Shown here piece by piece: positions 19,209 to 26,424 of a stretch of 64,000 bases of DNA. The notes below the pieces were generated by a model. It worked only from the letters and a program-made list of their open reading frames with translations. It ran no database searches and had not been told where the DNA came from. The DNA comes from Bacteroidota bacterium. Lineage in GTDB: Bacteria; Bacteroidota; Ignavibacteria; Ignavibacteriales; Ignavibacteriaceae. The number at the start of each line of letters is the position of its first letter. The stretch's first letter is position 1. The stretch covers positions 227,363 to 291,362 of the forward strand of contig JAKAGV010000004.1 in the NCBI GenBank assembly GCA_021815405.1. The letters run 5' to 3'. The position numbers and the translations under genes were made by a program.

Positions 19209-20189
19209 TCAACCAAGGTTCATCTTCTTTCTCACTTCGCTCATTGTTGCTTCAGCCGTGGCTTTAGCTCTTTTTTCACCGTCGTTCAGAATATCTGTTA
19301 TTTCATTGAGTCTCTGCTCATAATATTTTCTTTTTTCTATTATTGGTGCAAGAACTTCAGAGATTTTGGATGCACATCTCATTTTACAATCAACACAGCC
19401 AAGAGCGCCTGAACGACAGTTAGTATCTATTTCGGGTACTTCATTAAGATTAAATTTTTTATGATATGCAAATACCAAACAAATGTCCGGATTTCCCGGA
19501 TCGCCTTTCCTAATTTTATTCGGATCGGTTACAGCCTTCTTTAATTTTGCTTTTACTGTTTCAGGATTATCAGAAAGAAGTATCGTGTTATTTAACGACT
19601 TACTCATCTTGGCGCCGCCATCCAAACCGGGAAGTCTGGCAAAATTTGTTAGTAATGGTTCAGGTTCGGGGAAAACCTCTCCGTACTGATTGTTAAACTT
19701 GCGGGCTATTTCTCTTGATATTTCAACATGAGGAACCTGGTCCTCACCAACAGGAACAGCGTTTCCTTTGTATAGAAGAATATCTGCTGCCTGCAATACC
19801 GGATAACCCAGATGTCCGTATATTACCTGTTCAATATTCAGATCACGCATCTGATCTTTTAAAGTCGGATTTCTTTCAAGACGATTTACAGTAATCAGCA
19901 TGCTGAAAAGTAAATGCAGTTCGGTGTGTTCTTTAATCTGCGACTGACGGAACATCGGGCTTTTAACCGGATCCAGCCCGCACGCCAGCCAATCGATAAG
20001 CATATCTATTGAGTCTTGATAAATCTCTCCCGTTTCCAATTTTGTTGTTAAAACATGGTAATCAGCAATTAAATGGTAGCTTTCATATTCATTTTGAAGC
20101 TTTATCCAGTTTTCCAGAGCGCCTACATAGTGACCGATATGCAGCTTGCCTGTAGGTCTCATTCCGCTAAGTATTCTTTTTTTCGGCAT
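19209..20189 (-). CDS. trpS: Tryptophanyl-tRNA synthetase
   Basis: A 326-residue class I synthetase of normal length that charges tRNA-Trp. The HIGH motif appears in GKLHIGHYVGAL (residues about 13-24) and KMSKS in GGAKMSKSLNN near residue 196. An insertion with a CxxxxxLGCVDCKMRC cysteine cluster lies near residues 259-273 and may bind a metal, as seen in some bacterial TrpRS. It appears monocistronic, with 158 bp downstream and 227 bp upstream free of genes. I see no T-box or trp leader in the upstream gap. Confidence 0.96.
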   Translation of the reverse strand: MPKKRILSGMRPTGKLHIGHYVGALENWIKLQNEYESYHLIADYHVLTTKLETGEIYQDSIDMLIDWLACGLDPVKSPMFRQSQIKEHTELHLLFSMLITVNRLERNPTLKDQMRDLNIEQVIYGHLGYPVLQAADILLYKGNAVPVGEDQVPHVEISREIARKFNNQYGEVFPEPEPLLTNFARLPGLDGGAKMSKSLNNTILLSDNPETVKAKLKKAVTDPNKIRKGDPGNPDICLVFAYHKKFNLNEVPEIDTNCRSGALGCVDCKMRCASKISEVLAPIIEKRKYYEQRLNEITDILNDGEKRAKATAEATMSEVRKKMNLG

Positions 20190-20416
20190 GAAGTAAGATA
20201 TTGTTTTTAATAATGAGTTGAAAAATAATAATAATACCGTTAATTATCTTGACAATTCAAATGAAAATTTAAGATTTGAAATTTATTTTGATCTGGCTTA
20301 ACGTTCAATTTACAAATTGTAAAATTGCTTGATTGTTAAATAGTTTTAAAACGAGGTAACAATTTGACAATTTTTCTTTTTATACAGTAAAATTTTCAAA
20401 AGTTATATCATATACC

Positions 20417-20908
20417 CTACGACAGATACAAGTACGGCTTCCAATTATCATCCAGTTTACCAACAACATGCTTAATAAACATTATATGGCTCGGTTTGAA
20501 AGGTCGGTTAAGAAGCTGCATCTTTGCTTCCTCAGGTGTGCGGTCGCCTTTTTTATTATTGCAGAAAGTGCAGGCACAAACTAAGTTTTCCCATGAATCG
20601 CTCCCGCCTTTAGACTTTGGGACAATATGGTCTATTGTTAATGGTAAATCGCTTCTGCCGCAGTAAGAACACTTGTAAGCGTCTCTCCTCAATATATTCT
20701 TACGTGTTAATACTACCTTCTTGTACGGTACGTTAATAAAGTGGTTAAGCCTTATTATGCTGGGCCATGGAATCCTGGCAGTTACACTCCGGACTTCCTT
20801 CCTATTGTCATTCAACACCAATTCGGCTTTACCGAGGTAAATTAAAATTACCGCTTTCTTTATGTTGCAGACTGTTAACGGCTCGTAACTCTGATTTAGA
20901 ATTAGCAC
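20417..20908 (-). CDS. HNH endonuclease family protein
   Basis: About 163 residues. The start used is GTG at 20908 (N-terminus MLILNQSYEPLTVCNIKKA); there is no good Shine-Dalgarno at it and no ATG upstream in frame. The HNH/zinc region spans about 85-130: CSYCGRSDLPLTIDHIVPKS and later CTFCNNKKGDRT give two CxxC pairs, DH and N residues. This small HNH type, with an N-terminal LNQSYEPL domain, is widespread and often chromosomal and single copy, so it need not be mobile. Its biological substrate is unknown. Confidence 0.82.
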   Translation of the reverse strand: MLILNQSYEPLTVCNIKKAVILIYLGKAELVLNDNRKEVRSVTARIPWPSIIRLNHFINVPYKKVVLTRKNILRRDAYKCSYCGRSDLPLTIDHIVPKSKGGSDSWENLVCACTFCNNKKGDRTPEEAKMQLLNRPFKPSHIMFIKHVVGKLDDNWKPYLYLS

Positions 20909-20951
20909 TTTAGCGTTTAATTTGCCGTTAACTCTCTTCGCAGTTTCGAAG

Positions 20952-21236
20952 TCAGCCTCCGTTATCTATTTTTCTATTCTGTTTATAATAAAATATTCTG
21001 ATAAATATTCTAGATACAAAAAGTAAAATTGTAACAACTGCAAAATAAATGAATGACTCTTCGGGCGCAATGCGTGTAATAATCAACAAAACAAATAATA
21101 TCACAAGAATCAATGAGCCGTAATTAAATACATTGAAATATGTTTTAGATATAGACAACGAGCCAATCCTTATATAAAAACAAAAATGAAAATTTTTTGT
21201 TGGATTAATATAAATAAAGGAATGAGGATTTACCAA
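20952..21236 (-). CDS. Hypothetical small membrane protein
   Basis: An open frame of 94 codons with two hydrophobic segments in its C-terminal two thirds: about residues 42-55 (LILVILFVLLIITR) and 62-78 (FIYFAVVTILLFVSRIF). A basic tail (YYKQNRKIDNGG) follows. The N-terminal 25 residues look unlike protein and the true start may be internal. Its last codons, GGA GGC TGA, also form the only Shine-Dalgarno-like sequence upstream of the HNH gene. No family recognised; it could be a chance frame. Confidence 0.4.
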   Translation of the reverse strand: MVNPHSFIYINPTKNFHFCFYIRIGSLSISKTYFNVFNYGSLILVILFVLLIITRIAPEESFIYFAVVTILLFVSRIFIRIFYYKQNRKIDNGG

Positions 21237-21284
21237 TGTGAAATGCCTCTTCTTCTTGAAACTTGTTCCATCCCCTTTGTCCTT

Positions 21285-21322
21285 GGCTTTAGCCGCATTG
21301 ACTTTCTTAAGCGGCTGAAGCC
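21285..21322. repeat. Hairpin element (12-bp stem, REP-like)
   Basis: GGCTTTAGCCGC (21285-21296) pairs with GCGGCTGAAGCC (21311-21322) across a 14-nt loop; 11 pairs are Watson-Crick and one is a G-T wobble. It sits between the T9SS protein gene and the small membrane protein gene. A T-rich stretch starts about 8 nt after it on the plus strand, so it is a poor intrinsic terminator for the minus-strand genes. The self-complementary GGCTNNAGCC cores suggest a REP-type repeat unit. Confidence 0.55.
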
Positions 21323-21422
21323 TTAATCATTTTTTTCAGCTTCATTTCGAAGAATATGGTATGCAAGCATAATAAATATTACAAGCACTGCAACTTTATA
21401 CCTTATACCATATTCCCAAATT

Positions 21423-22859
21423 TCATTTCAGCAGCAAAAGCTTTTTAGTTTCAATAAATTCTCCAGCACTTCCCCCATTTTGCGGTACTGCCTTTAGCTG
21501 ATAGAAATAAACTCCGCTCGAAAGCTTTGATGCATCGAATTCAACTTTATAAGTTCCCGCTGGCTTTGCATCATTAACTAATTCGGCAACCTCCCTTCCA
21601 AGTACATCATAAACTTTTAGTTTAACATGGCTAAGCGCCGAAAGCTGATAACTGATTACTGTGCTTGGATTGAACGGATTGGGATAGTTCTGAAAGAGAT
21701 TAAAATTCTTTATTTGATTATTTGAAGATTCAACAGCTCCGACTAGAGGATTGAAAACAGTCTTTGCCATCCAGATATCTTTTTTTCCGTTTTCGTCATG
21801 TATCCATAGTATAGCTATATACATTGTGTCTGCTGGTTTTTCAAAACAAATACGCGGATAATAGTTATCACTCGAAGAATCCGAAAGCGTAATTGATGTA
21901 TCCGGTACGAATGCAAGTGTTTTTAAATAAATTTGTCTGTTGCTGCCTAAAGAATCTGAATCATAAACAATAAAATATGGAGTCCATCGCCAAGAGGTTT
22001 CCTTTTTACCTAAAACCATATACGAATATGACTCAGAGTATTCACAATTATACGATTGATTATCGGTAGTGTCCAGCTTGCCGAAATTCTGATATACCGT
22101 ATGCCACTTGCCGTTTATTAATGTCTGGAAAGTTAAAGCTGGCTCACCGCTTAGAGAAAAATGCGGATTTATATTATCCGATCCATTCGATATTTTTTGA
22201 ATTGACCATTGGGGAGAGTTATATGAATTATAACTAACTTCATAGATTTGTCTTTCCGGCTGCTGTCCTTTTTCATAAGCAATACTTATAAAATTATAAG
22301 AAGAAAATTTTACGATATCCGGATTTGAACAATCTGCGCTATCTAATAACTTAGGCGGTGTGGATAATGTATCAAAACTTTTATAGTATAAATTTCCGTT
22401 ATTAATCCATACAACATTATATTGACTTATTGCAGGAGTGATGTTATCGCTTAAAGAATCAGTAATATCGGTTATATCGGATAGTGAATCGCCAATTAAT
22501 TCTCTGGATAAAATTTGCCAATGATTGTTTACCATCATCTGCCAGACTATTCTCATATTAGGAGTATTTCCGGCAACTGCAATTTTAGGTTTTGATATCT
22601 GTTCTGTACTAGAATATATAAGAATATTTTTTGAAGAGTCAGGAACTGTTCTTCTTAAATAAATTGAATAAGTGGAATCAATCTGATTAACCCAGCAAAG
22701 ATATGCCCCCGATGAACCGAAATATCCGTAGTTAAATACGTCAAATTCGTTGTTGTTACCAGGTAAAGTAATATACGAAGCTGTAACAAAATTCTGTGCA
22801 TTCAGAGTTAAGCAAACTAAGGGAGGAAATAATAATGACTTTAGTATATATCTTTTCAT
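21423..22859 (-). CDS. Secreted protein with type IX secretion sorting domain
   Basis: A 478-residue exported protein. The signal peptide is residues 1-21 (LKSLLFPPLVCLTLNAQ). The middle (about 30-380) is beta-rich with repeating segments such as IYLRRTVPDSS, IYLKTLAF and several W/Y-bearing blades, probably a propeller of six-bladed type. The C-terminal domain (about 395-478) starts NLFQNYPNPFNPSTVISYQL and ends in KLLLLK, the type IX sorting signal of Ignavibacteria. It should cross the outer membrane by T9SS and be anchored or released at the surface. No T9SS machinery gene is in the window. Confidence 0.85.
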   Translation of the reverse strand: MKRYILKSLLFPPLVCLTLNAQNFVTASYITLPGNNNEFDVFNYGYFGSSGAYLCWVNQIDSTYSIYLRRTVPDSSKNILIYSSTEQISKPKIAVAGNTPNMRIVWQMMVNNHWQILSRELIGDSLSDITDITDSLSDNITPAISQYNVVWINNGNLYYKSFDTLSTPPKLLDSADCSNPDIVKFSSYNFISIAYEKGQQPERQIYEVSYNSYNSPQWSIQKISNGSDNINPHFSLSGEPALTFQTLINGKWHTVYQNFGKLDTTDNQSYNCEYSESYSYMVLGKKETSWRWTPYFIVYDSDSLGSNRQIYLKTLAFVPDTSITLSDSSSDNYYPRICFEKPADTMYIAILWIHDENGKKDIWMAKTVFNPLVGAVESSNNQIKNFNLFQNYPNPFNPSTVISYQLSALSHVKLKVYDVLGREVAELVNDAKPAGTYKVEFDASKLSSGVYFYQLKAVPQNGGSAGEFIETKKLLLLK

Positions 22860-23069
22860 AACTATCCTGTAAAGATTAGTTCAAAGATAATCTATTAAAT
22901 AAAAAAATGATATTTCCCTTTATGTAATTCGCATTCAATTGTCTAATCAATTATTCATTTCATGTTTCCAATTCTATGCATCGAAAACCTATAATCGATG
23001 AATAAAAATATTTTTTCTATGGATCATAATTTGAGAGGACTAATTCTTGAAAAGGTAAATGAGGCAAAT

Positions 23070-23467
23070 ATGAAAAAAATGTTTAGAGTTTTGTTATTGT
23101 TTCCATTCTTAATATTGTGTGGATGAAATCCTGATTCTCCGCTCTCAGTTTTATTTTCTCCACCTAAAGTCGATTTAATAAGTACTCAAAATATTAATGC
23201 AACAAGCTCTTCATTTTTTCAAATTGTAGTTACGGTTAAGAATGATGGCGGCGGAGCTACTGCTAATAATGTAAGCTGTTCTATTAAATTGAAAAACGGA
23301 AGTTACATTGTAGAAAGCGAAACAGGTTATTTTGGATCGCTTAATGAAGGCGAATCTCTACCAGCGATGCAGTCTGGTTCTCTAATGTTAAATCTACTTC
23401 AGACTTTCAATTTGCTGATATAAAAATATATTGGTGGGACAGTCAGGGAGACTATTACCACAATTAG
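23070..23467 (+). pseudogene. Decayed CARDB-like lipoprotein gene
   Basis: A frame begins at ATG 23070 (MKKMFRVLLLFPFLILCG) and hits TGA at 23124-23126, exactly where the lipobox Cys would be (L-C-G-stop). It then continues in frame with NPDSPLSVLF and a CARDB/FxLYD-like beta domain containing VTVKNDGGGATANNVSC. Near 23355-23361 the reading frame shifts, and the other frame supplies a natural ending (DAVWFSNV, then IYWWDSQGDYYHN) to a TAG at 23465-23467. One nonsense and one frameshift indicate a recently inactivated surface lipoprotein gene. Confidence 0.7.
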
Positions 23468-23536
23468 AAGCAATATGATCGCTTTGCAGAATTAATGCAT
23501 GGCTGCATGCAATCATGCAGCCATCTAACTAACATT

Positions 23537-24445
23537 TTAGAATAACGCTCTCGCCTGCTGATCTGCATGGTAAGAACTTCTTACAAGCGGACCGGATTCG
23601 ACAATCTTGAATCCCATCTTCAAACCTTCATCTTTGTAGAATTTGAATTCGTCAAGAGTAACAAACCGGTCAACCGGCAAATGCATTTTAGTAGGCTGCA
23701 GATATTGACCGATAGTTAAAATATCAACTCCATGCTTCTGAAGATCGTGCATTGTTTCAATTACTTCTTCTTTTGTTTCGCCAATGCCGACCATAATTCC
23801 ACTTTTCGTTTTCAGGAATCTGTTCTTAAACCACTGAAGCAAATCAAGGCTGCGCTGGTATTTTGCCTGAGGTCTTACAACATGATAAAGTCTCGGTACT
23901 GTTTCAAGATTATGGTTAAGAATGTCCGGAGGATTTTTCATTATAATTTGAAATGCTTCCTCAACTCCTCTGAAGTCGGGAATTAAAATCTCAACTGTTG
24001 TATCCGGCATGCTTTCATTTATCAGTCTAACTGTTTCCTTAAAGATGGAAGCTCCGCCGTCTTTAAGCTCATCGCGATCAACTGAGGTTATCACTACATG
24101 TCTAAGTTTCAGTTCTTTAACAGATTCAGCAACACGTCTGGGTTCATCAAGATCAAGTATATTCGGTGTACCGGTCTTAATATTGCAGAAGCCGCAGCTT
24201 CGCGTGCATGTATCGCCGAGTATCATAAATGTGGCTGTACGGTGATTCCAGCATTCACCCATATTTGGACATCTTGCCTCTTCACATACAGTGTGAAGAT
24301 GCTGATTCCTCATCAAATTTTTTACGTCAGAATAATTATCTCCGTTTGGAAGTTTTACTTTAAGCCACTCCGGCCTTTTTCCCAACGGTACTTTTTCCTT
24401 CTCAACAATTTCTTTATATTCTCTTTGATGCTGATTGATTACCAC
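23537..24445 (-). CDS. lipA: Lipoyl synthase
   Basis: A 302-residue radical SAM enzyme that inserts two sulfurs into protein-bound octanoyl groups. The auxiliary cluster motif is C54-x4-C59-x5-C65 (CEEARCPNMGEC) and the radical SAM motif C80-x3-C84-x2-C87 (CTRSCGFC). The C-terminal GPLVRSSYHAD provides the serine ligand of the auxiliary cluster. Length and all motifs are normal. It is the last gene of the lpdA-lipB-E1-E2-lipA run, separated from E2 by 154 bp that contain a hairpin, so it may have its own promoter or be attenuated. Confidence 0.97.
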   Translation of the reverse strand: MVINQHQREYKEIVEKEKVPLGKRPEWLKVKLPNGDNYSDVKNLMRNQHLHTVCEEARCPNMGECWNHRTATFMILGDTCTRSCGFCNIKTGTPNILDLDEPRRVAESVKELKLRHVVITSVDRDELKDGGASIFKETVRLINESMPDTTVEILIPDFRGVEEAFQIIMKNPPDILNHNLETVPRLYHVVRPQAKYQRSLDLLQWFKNRFLKTKSGIMVGIGETKEEVIETMHDLQKHGVDILTIGQYLQPTKMHLPVDRFVTLDEFKFYKDEGLKMGFKIVESGPLVRSSYHADQQARALF

Positions 24446-24534
24446 TGTCTATCCTTCTGCTTCCTGTATGTCTGATTGTAAATCACATTCGTAATTAATT
24501 TCCTTCATGCTTTGGTATAATGATATATATATAT

Positions 24535-24576
24535 AAGGTATAGAGGCAGATAACCGGGGTTGTCTTTTTATACCTT
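24535..24576. promoter_or_regulatory. Two-part hairpin between E2 gene and lipA
   Basis: Outer arms AAGGTATA (24535-24542) and TATACCTT (24569-24576) pair perfectly. Inner arms AGATAACC (24548-24555) and GGTTGTCT (24558-24565) pair with one G-T wobble around a 2-nt loop. It lies 24 bp past the E2 stop and about 90 bp before lipA. On the minus strand the helix is followed by TATATATA and not by a T-run, so it may be a processing or attenuation structure and is a weak terminator. A partial GGTATA-like repeat follows at 24580-24598. Confidence 0.4.
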
Positions 24577-24599
24577 TAAACCGTATAACCATATACCGT

Positions 24600-26408
24600 T
24601 TAAATTTCATTCTCGCTAAAACTCTCAAGCGTATCTTTAATTGATTTTAAGAACCTGCCGCCAAGCATACCATCAACTAAGCGGTGGTCATGTGTTAATG
24701 TTAATGCCATTGTCGGTTTGATTGCAATTGTATCAACTCCTTCAACTTCTACAACAACAGGCTTTTTAACAACTGTTCCTACGCCGAGTATCGCAACTTC
24801 AGGCTGATTTATAATCGGCGTTCCAAATATAGTTCCAAAGATACCATAGTTTGTAATTGAAAATGTGCCGTTGGTAATGTCGTCAGGAGTTAGTCTTTTC
24901 GTTCTTGCTCTTTCGGCAATATCGTTTATTGCACGTGCAAGCCCAATGATATTTTTCTCGTCGGCATTTTTAATATTCGGTACAATCAATCCATTAGGTT
25001 CAACTGCAACTGCAATTCCGAGATTTATAAATTTCTTTTTAACAATTGTGTAACCGTCAACCGTTGCATTAACAAGCGGAAATTCTTTAAGAGCTTTAAT
25101 ACATGCATGAGCAACAAACGGCATGTAAGTAAGCTTAATGCCTTGCTTCCTTTGTATTTCATCTCTGTTAGCTTTGAGAAACCTATAGATTCTTGTTACA
25201 TCCGCTTCAATCATAGCCGAAACATGAACTGAAGTGTCCCGGCTGTTTATCATGTGCTGCATTATCTTCTGACGGACATTGTCCATCGGTATTCTCTCAA
25301 CTTCATGAGAAGAATAAACCGGCTGCACTCCTGACGCTGTATATGAAGCTGGAACTGCTTTAACAGCTTCATAAGATTGTTCGTGAGGAGTTTCTTTTTT
25401 TATTTCTTCAACACTGGATTGATTCTGTGGTGGTTTAGTTTTGCTTCTGGTTTCAATATAGCTAAGAATATCTTTTTTGGTTACTCTGCCGTCAAGTCCG
25501 GTCCCATTTATTTTTTCCAATTCTTCAAAGCTAATGTTTTCTTTTCTTGCTATATTCATAACTAGCGGAGACAAAAACCTACTTCCATTATTACTGCCCG
25601 ATTTTTCACTACCTTCGGCTTTAACTTCCTCATACTCGGTTATACTGGTGCGTGCAAAGTTATCATGCATTGCCGCTGGTTGAGCAATTCCTTCTTTTAC
25701 AAATACCGGCTCTTTCTTTTGAGATCCGGATAGATCTTCAGTTTTAGTAATTATTTCGTCTTTAGATATTACTGTGCCGCTTACAGAAAGTTTCGCAACG
25801 ACTGTTCCAACTTCAACCGTTTCCTGCTCACCAATTAATATTTGAGCAAGTACTCCATTTGCTGGTGAAGGTACTTCTGTATCAACTTTATCGGTACTAA
25901 TTTCAAAAACAGTTTCATCTTTCTTAACAGTATCTCCAACTTTCTTATGCCATTTAATGATAGTACCTTCCATTACAGATTCGCCCATTTTAGGCATAGT
26001 CAGTTCAATAAGATCATTTGAACCTGATTTAATTTCAGCAGCAGCCGGCATTGAAACTACTTCTGCATGAACAGTTTCATCAACCTGCTTCTTCACTTCA
26101 TGATATTCAGTTTTAATTTCTTCCTCATGATGAGCAGGTTCGGATATTGTTTCTTTATTCTTAGTCGATGCTTCTCCGGATGTATTCAATATTGCAACAA
26201 CAGTTCCTACCGCAACTGTATCACCTTCATTAAATTTAACTTCAGACAGCACACCATCTGCAGGTGAAGGTATCTCCGTATCCACTTTGTCGGTGCTGAT
26301 TTCAAAAATGACTTCGTCTCTTTTAACAGCATCGCCTTTATTCTTATGCCATTTTATTATCGTGCCTTCATTAACACTCTCGCCCATCTTGGGCATTATA
26401 ATATCCAT
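24600..26408 (-). CDS. 2-oxo acid dehydrogenase E2, two lipoyl domains
   Basis: A 602-residue dihydrolipoamide acyltransferase. Two lipoyl domains span about residues 1-77 and 134-209, with lipoylation lysines K41 and K174 in the same TDKVDTE context. An E3-binding domain (RFLSPLVMNIARKENISF, about 277-318) is followed by a linker and the catalytic domain (about 370-600), with H575 and D579 in the HDHRLVDG motif. Pro/Ala/Lys/Glu-rich linkers separate the domains. The duplicated lipoyl domains are also similar at DNA level, indicating internal duplication. It is 17 bp downstream of E1. Pyruvate and branched-chain substrates cannot be told apart here. Confidence 0.93.
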   Translation of the reverse strand: MDIIMPKMGESVNEGTIIKWHKNKGDAVKRDEVIFEISTDKVDTEIPSPADGVLSEVKFNEGDTVAVGTVVAILNTSGEASTKNKETISEPAHHEEEIKTEYHEVKKQVDETVHAEVVSMPAAAEIKSGSNDLIELTMPKMGESVMEGTIIKWHKKVGDTVKKDETVFEISTDKVDTEVPSPANGVLAQILIGEQETVEVGTVVAKLSVSGTVISKDEIITKTEDLSGSQKKEPVFVKEGIAQPAAMHDNFARTSITEYEEVKAEGSEKSGSNNGSRFLSPLVMNIARKENISFEELEKINGTGLDGRVTKKDILSYIETRSKTKPPQNQSSVEEIKKETPHEQSYEAVKAVPASYTASGVQPVYSSHEVERIPMDNVRQKIMQHMINSRDTSVHVSAMIEADVTRIYRFLKANRDEIQRKQGIKLTYMPFVAHACIKALKEFPLVNATVDGYTIVKKKFINLGIAVAVEPNGLIVPNIKNADEKNIIGLARAINDIAERARTKRLTPDDITNGTFSITNYGIFGTIFGTPIINQPEVAILGVGTVVKKPVVVEVEGVDTIAIKPTMALTLTHDHRLVDGMLGGRFLKSIKDTLESFSENEI

Positions 26409-26424
26409 TATAAAACTCCGATTA

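Noticed and set aside
21340..21427. Frame reading KVAVLVIFIMLAYHILRNEAEKND
   Set aside because: A short hydrophobic stretch with no ATG, GTG or TTG at a sensible place; about 30 codons after a stop is too little support.
23070..23467. Selenocysteine at the TGA of the lipoprotein gene
   Set aside because: A second lesion downstream, a Sec replacing a lipid-modified Cys and no SECIS-like hairpin after the TGA make decay far more likely.
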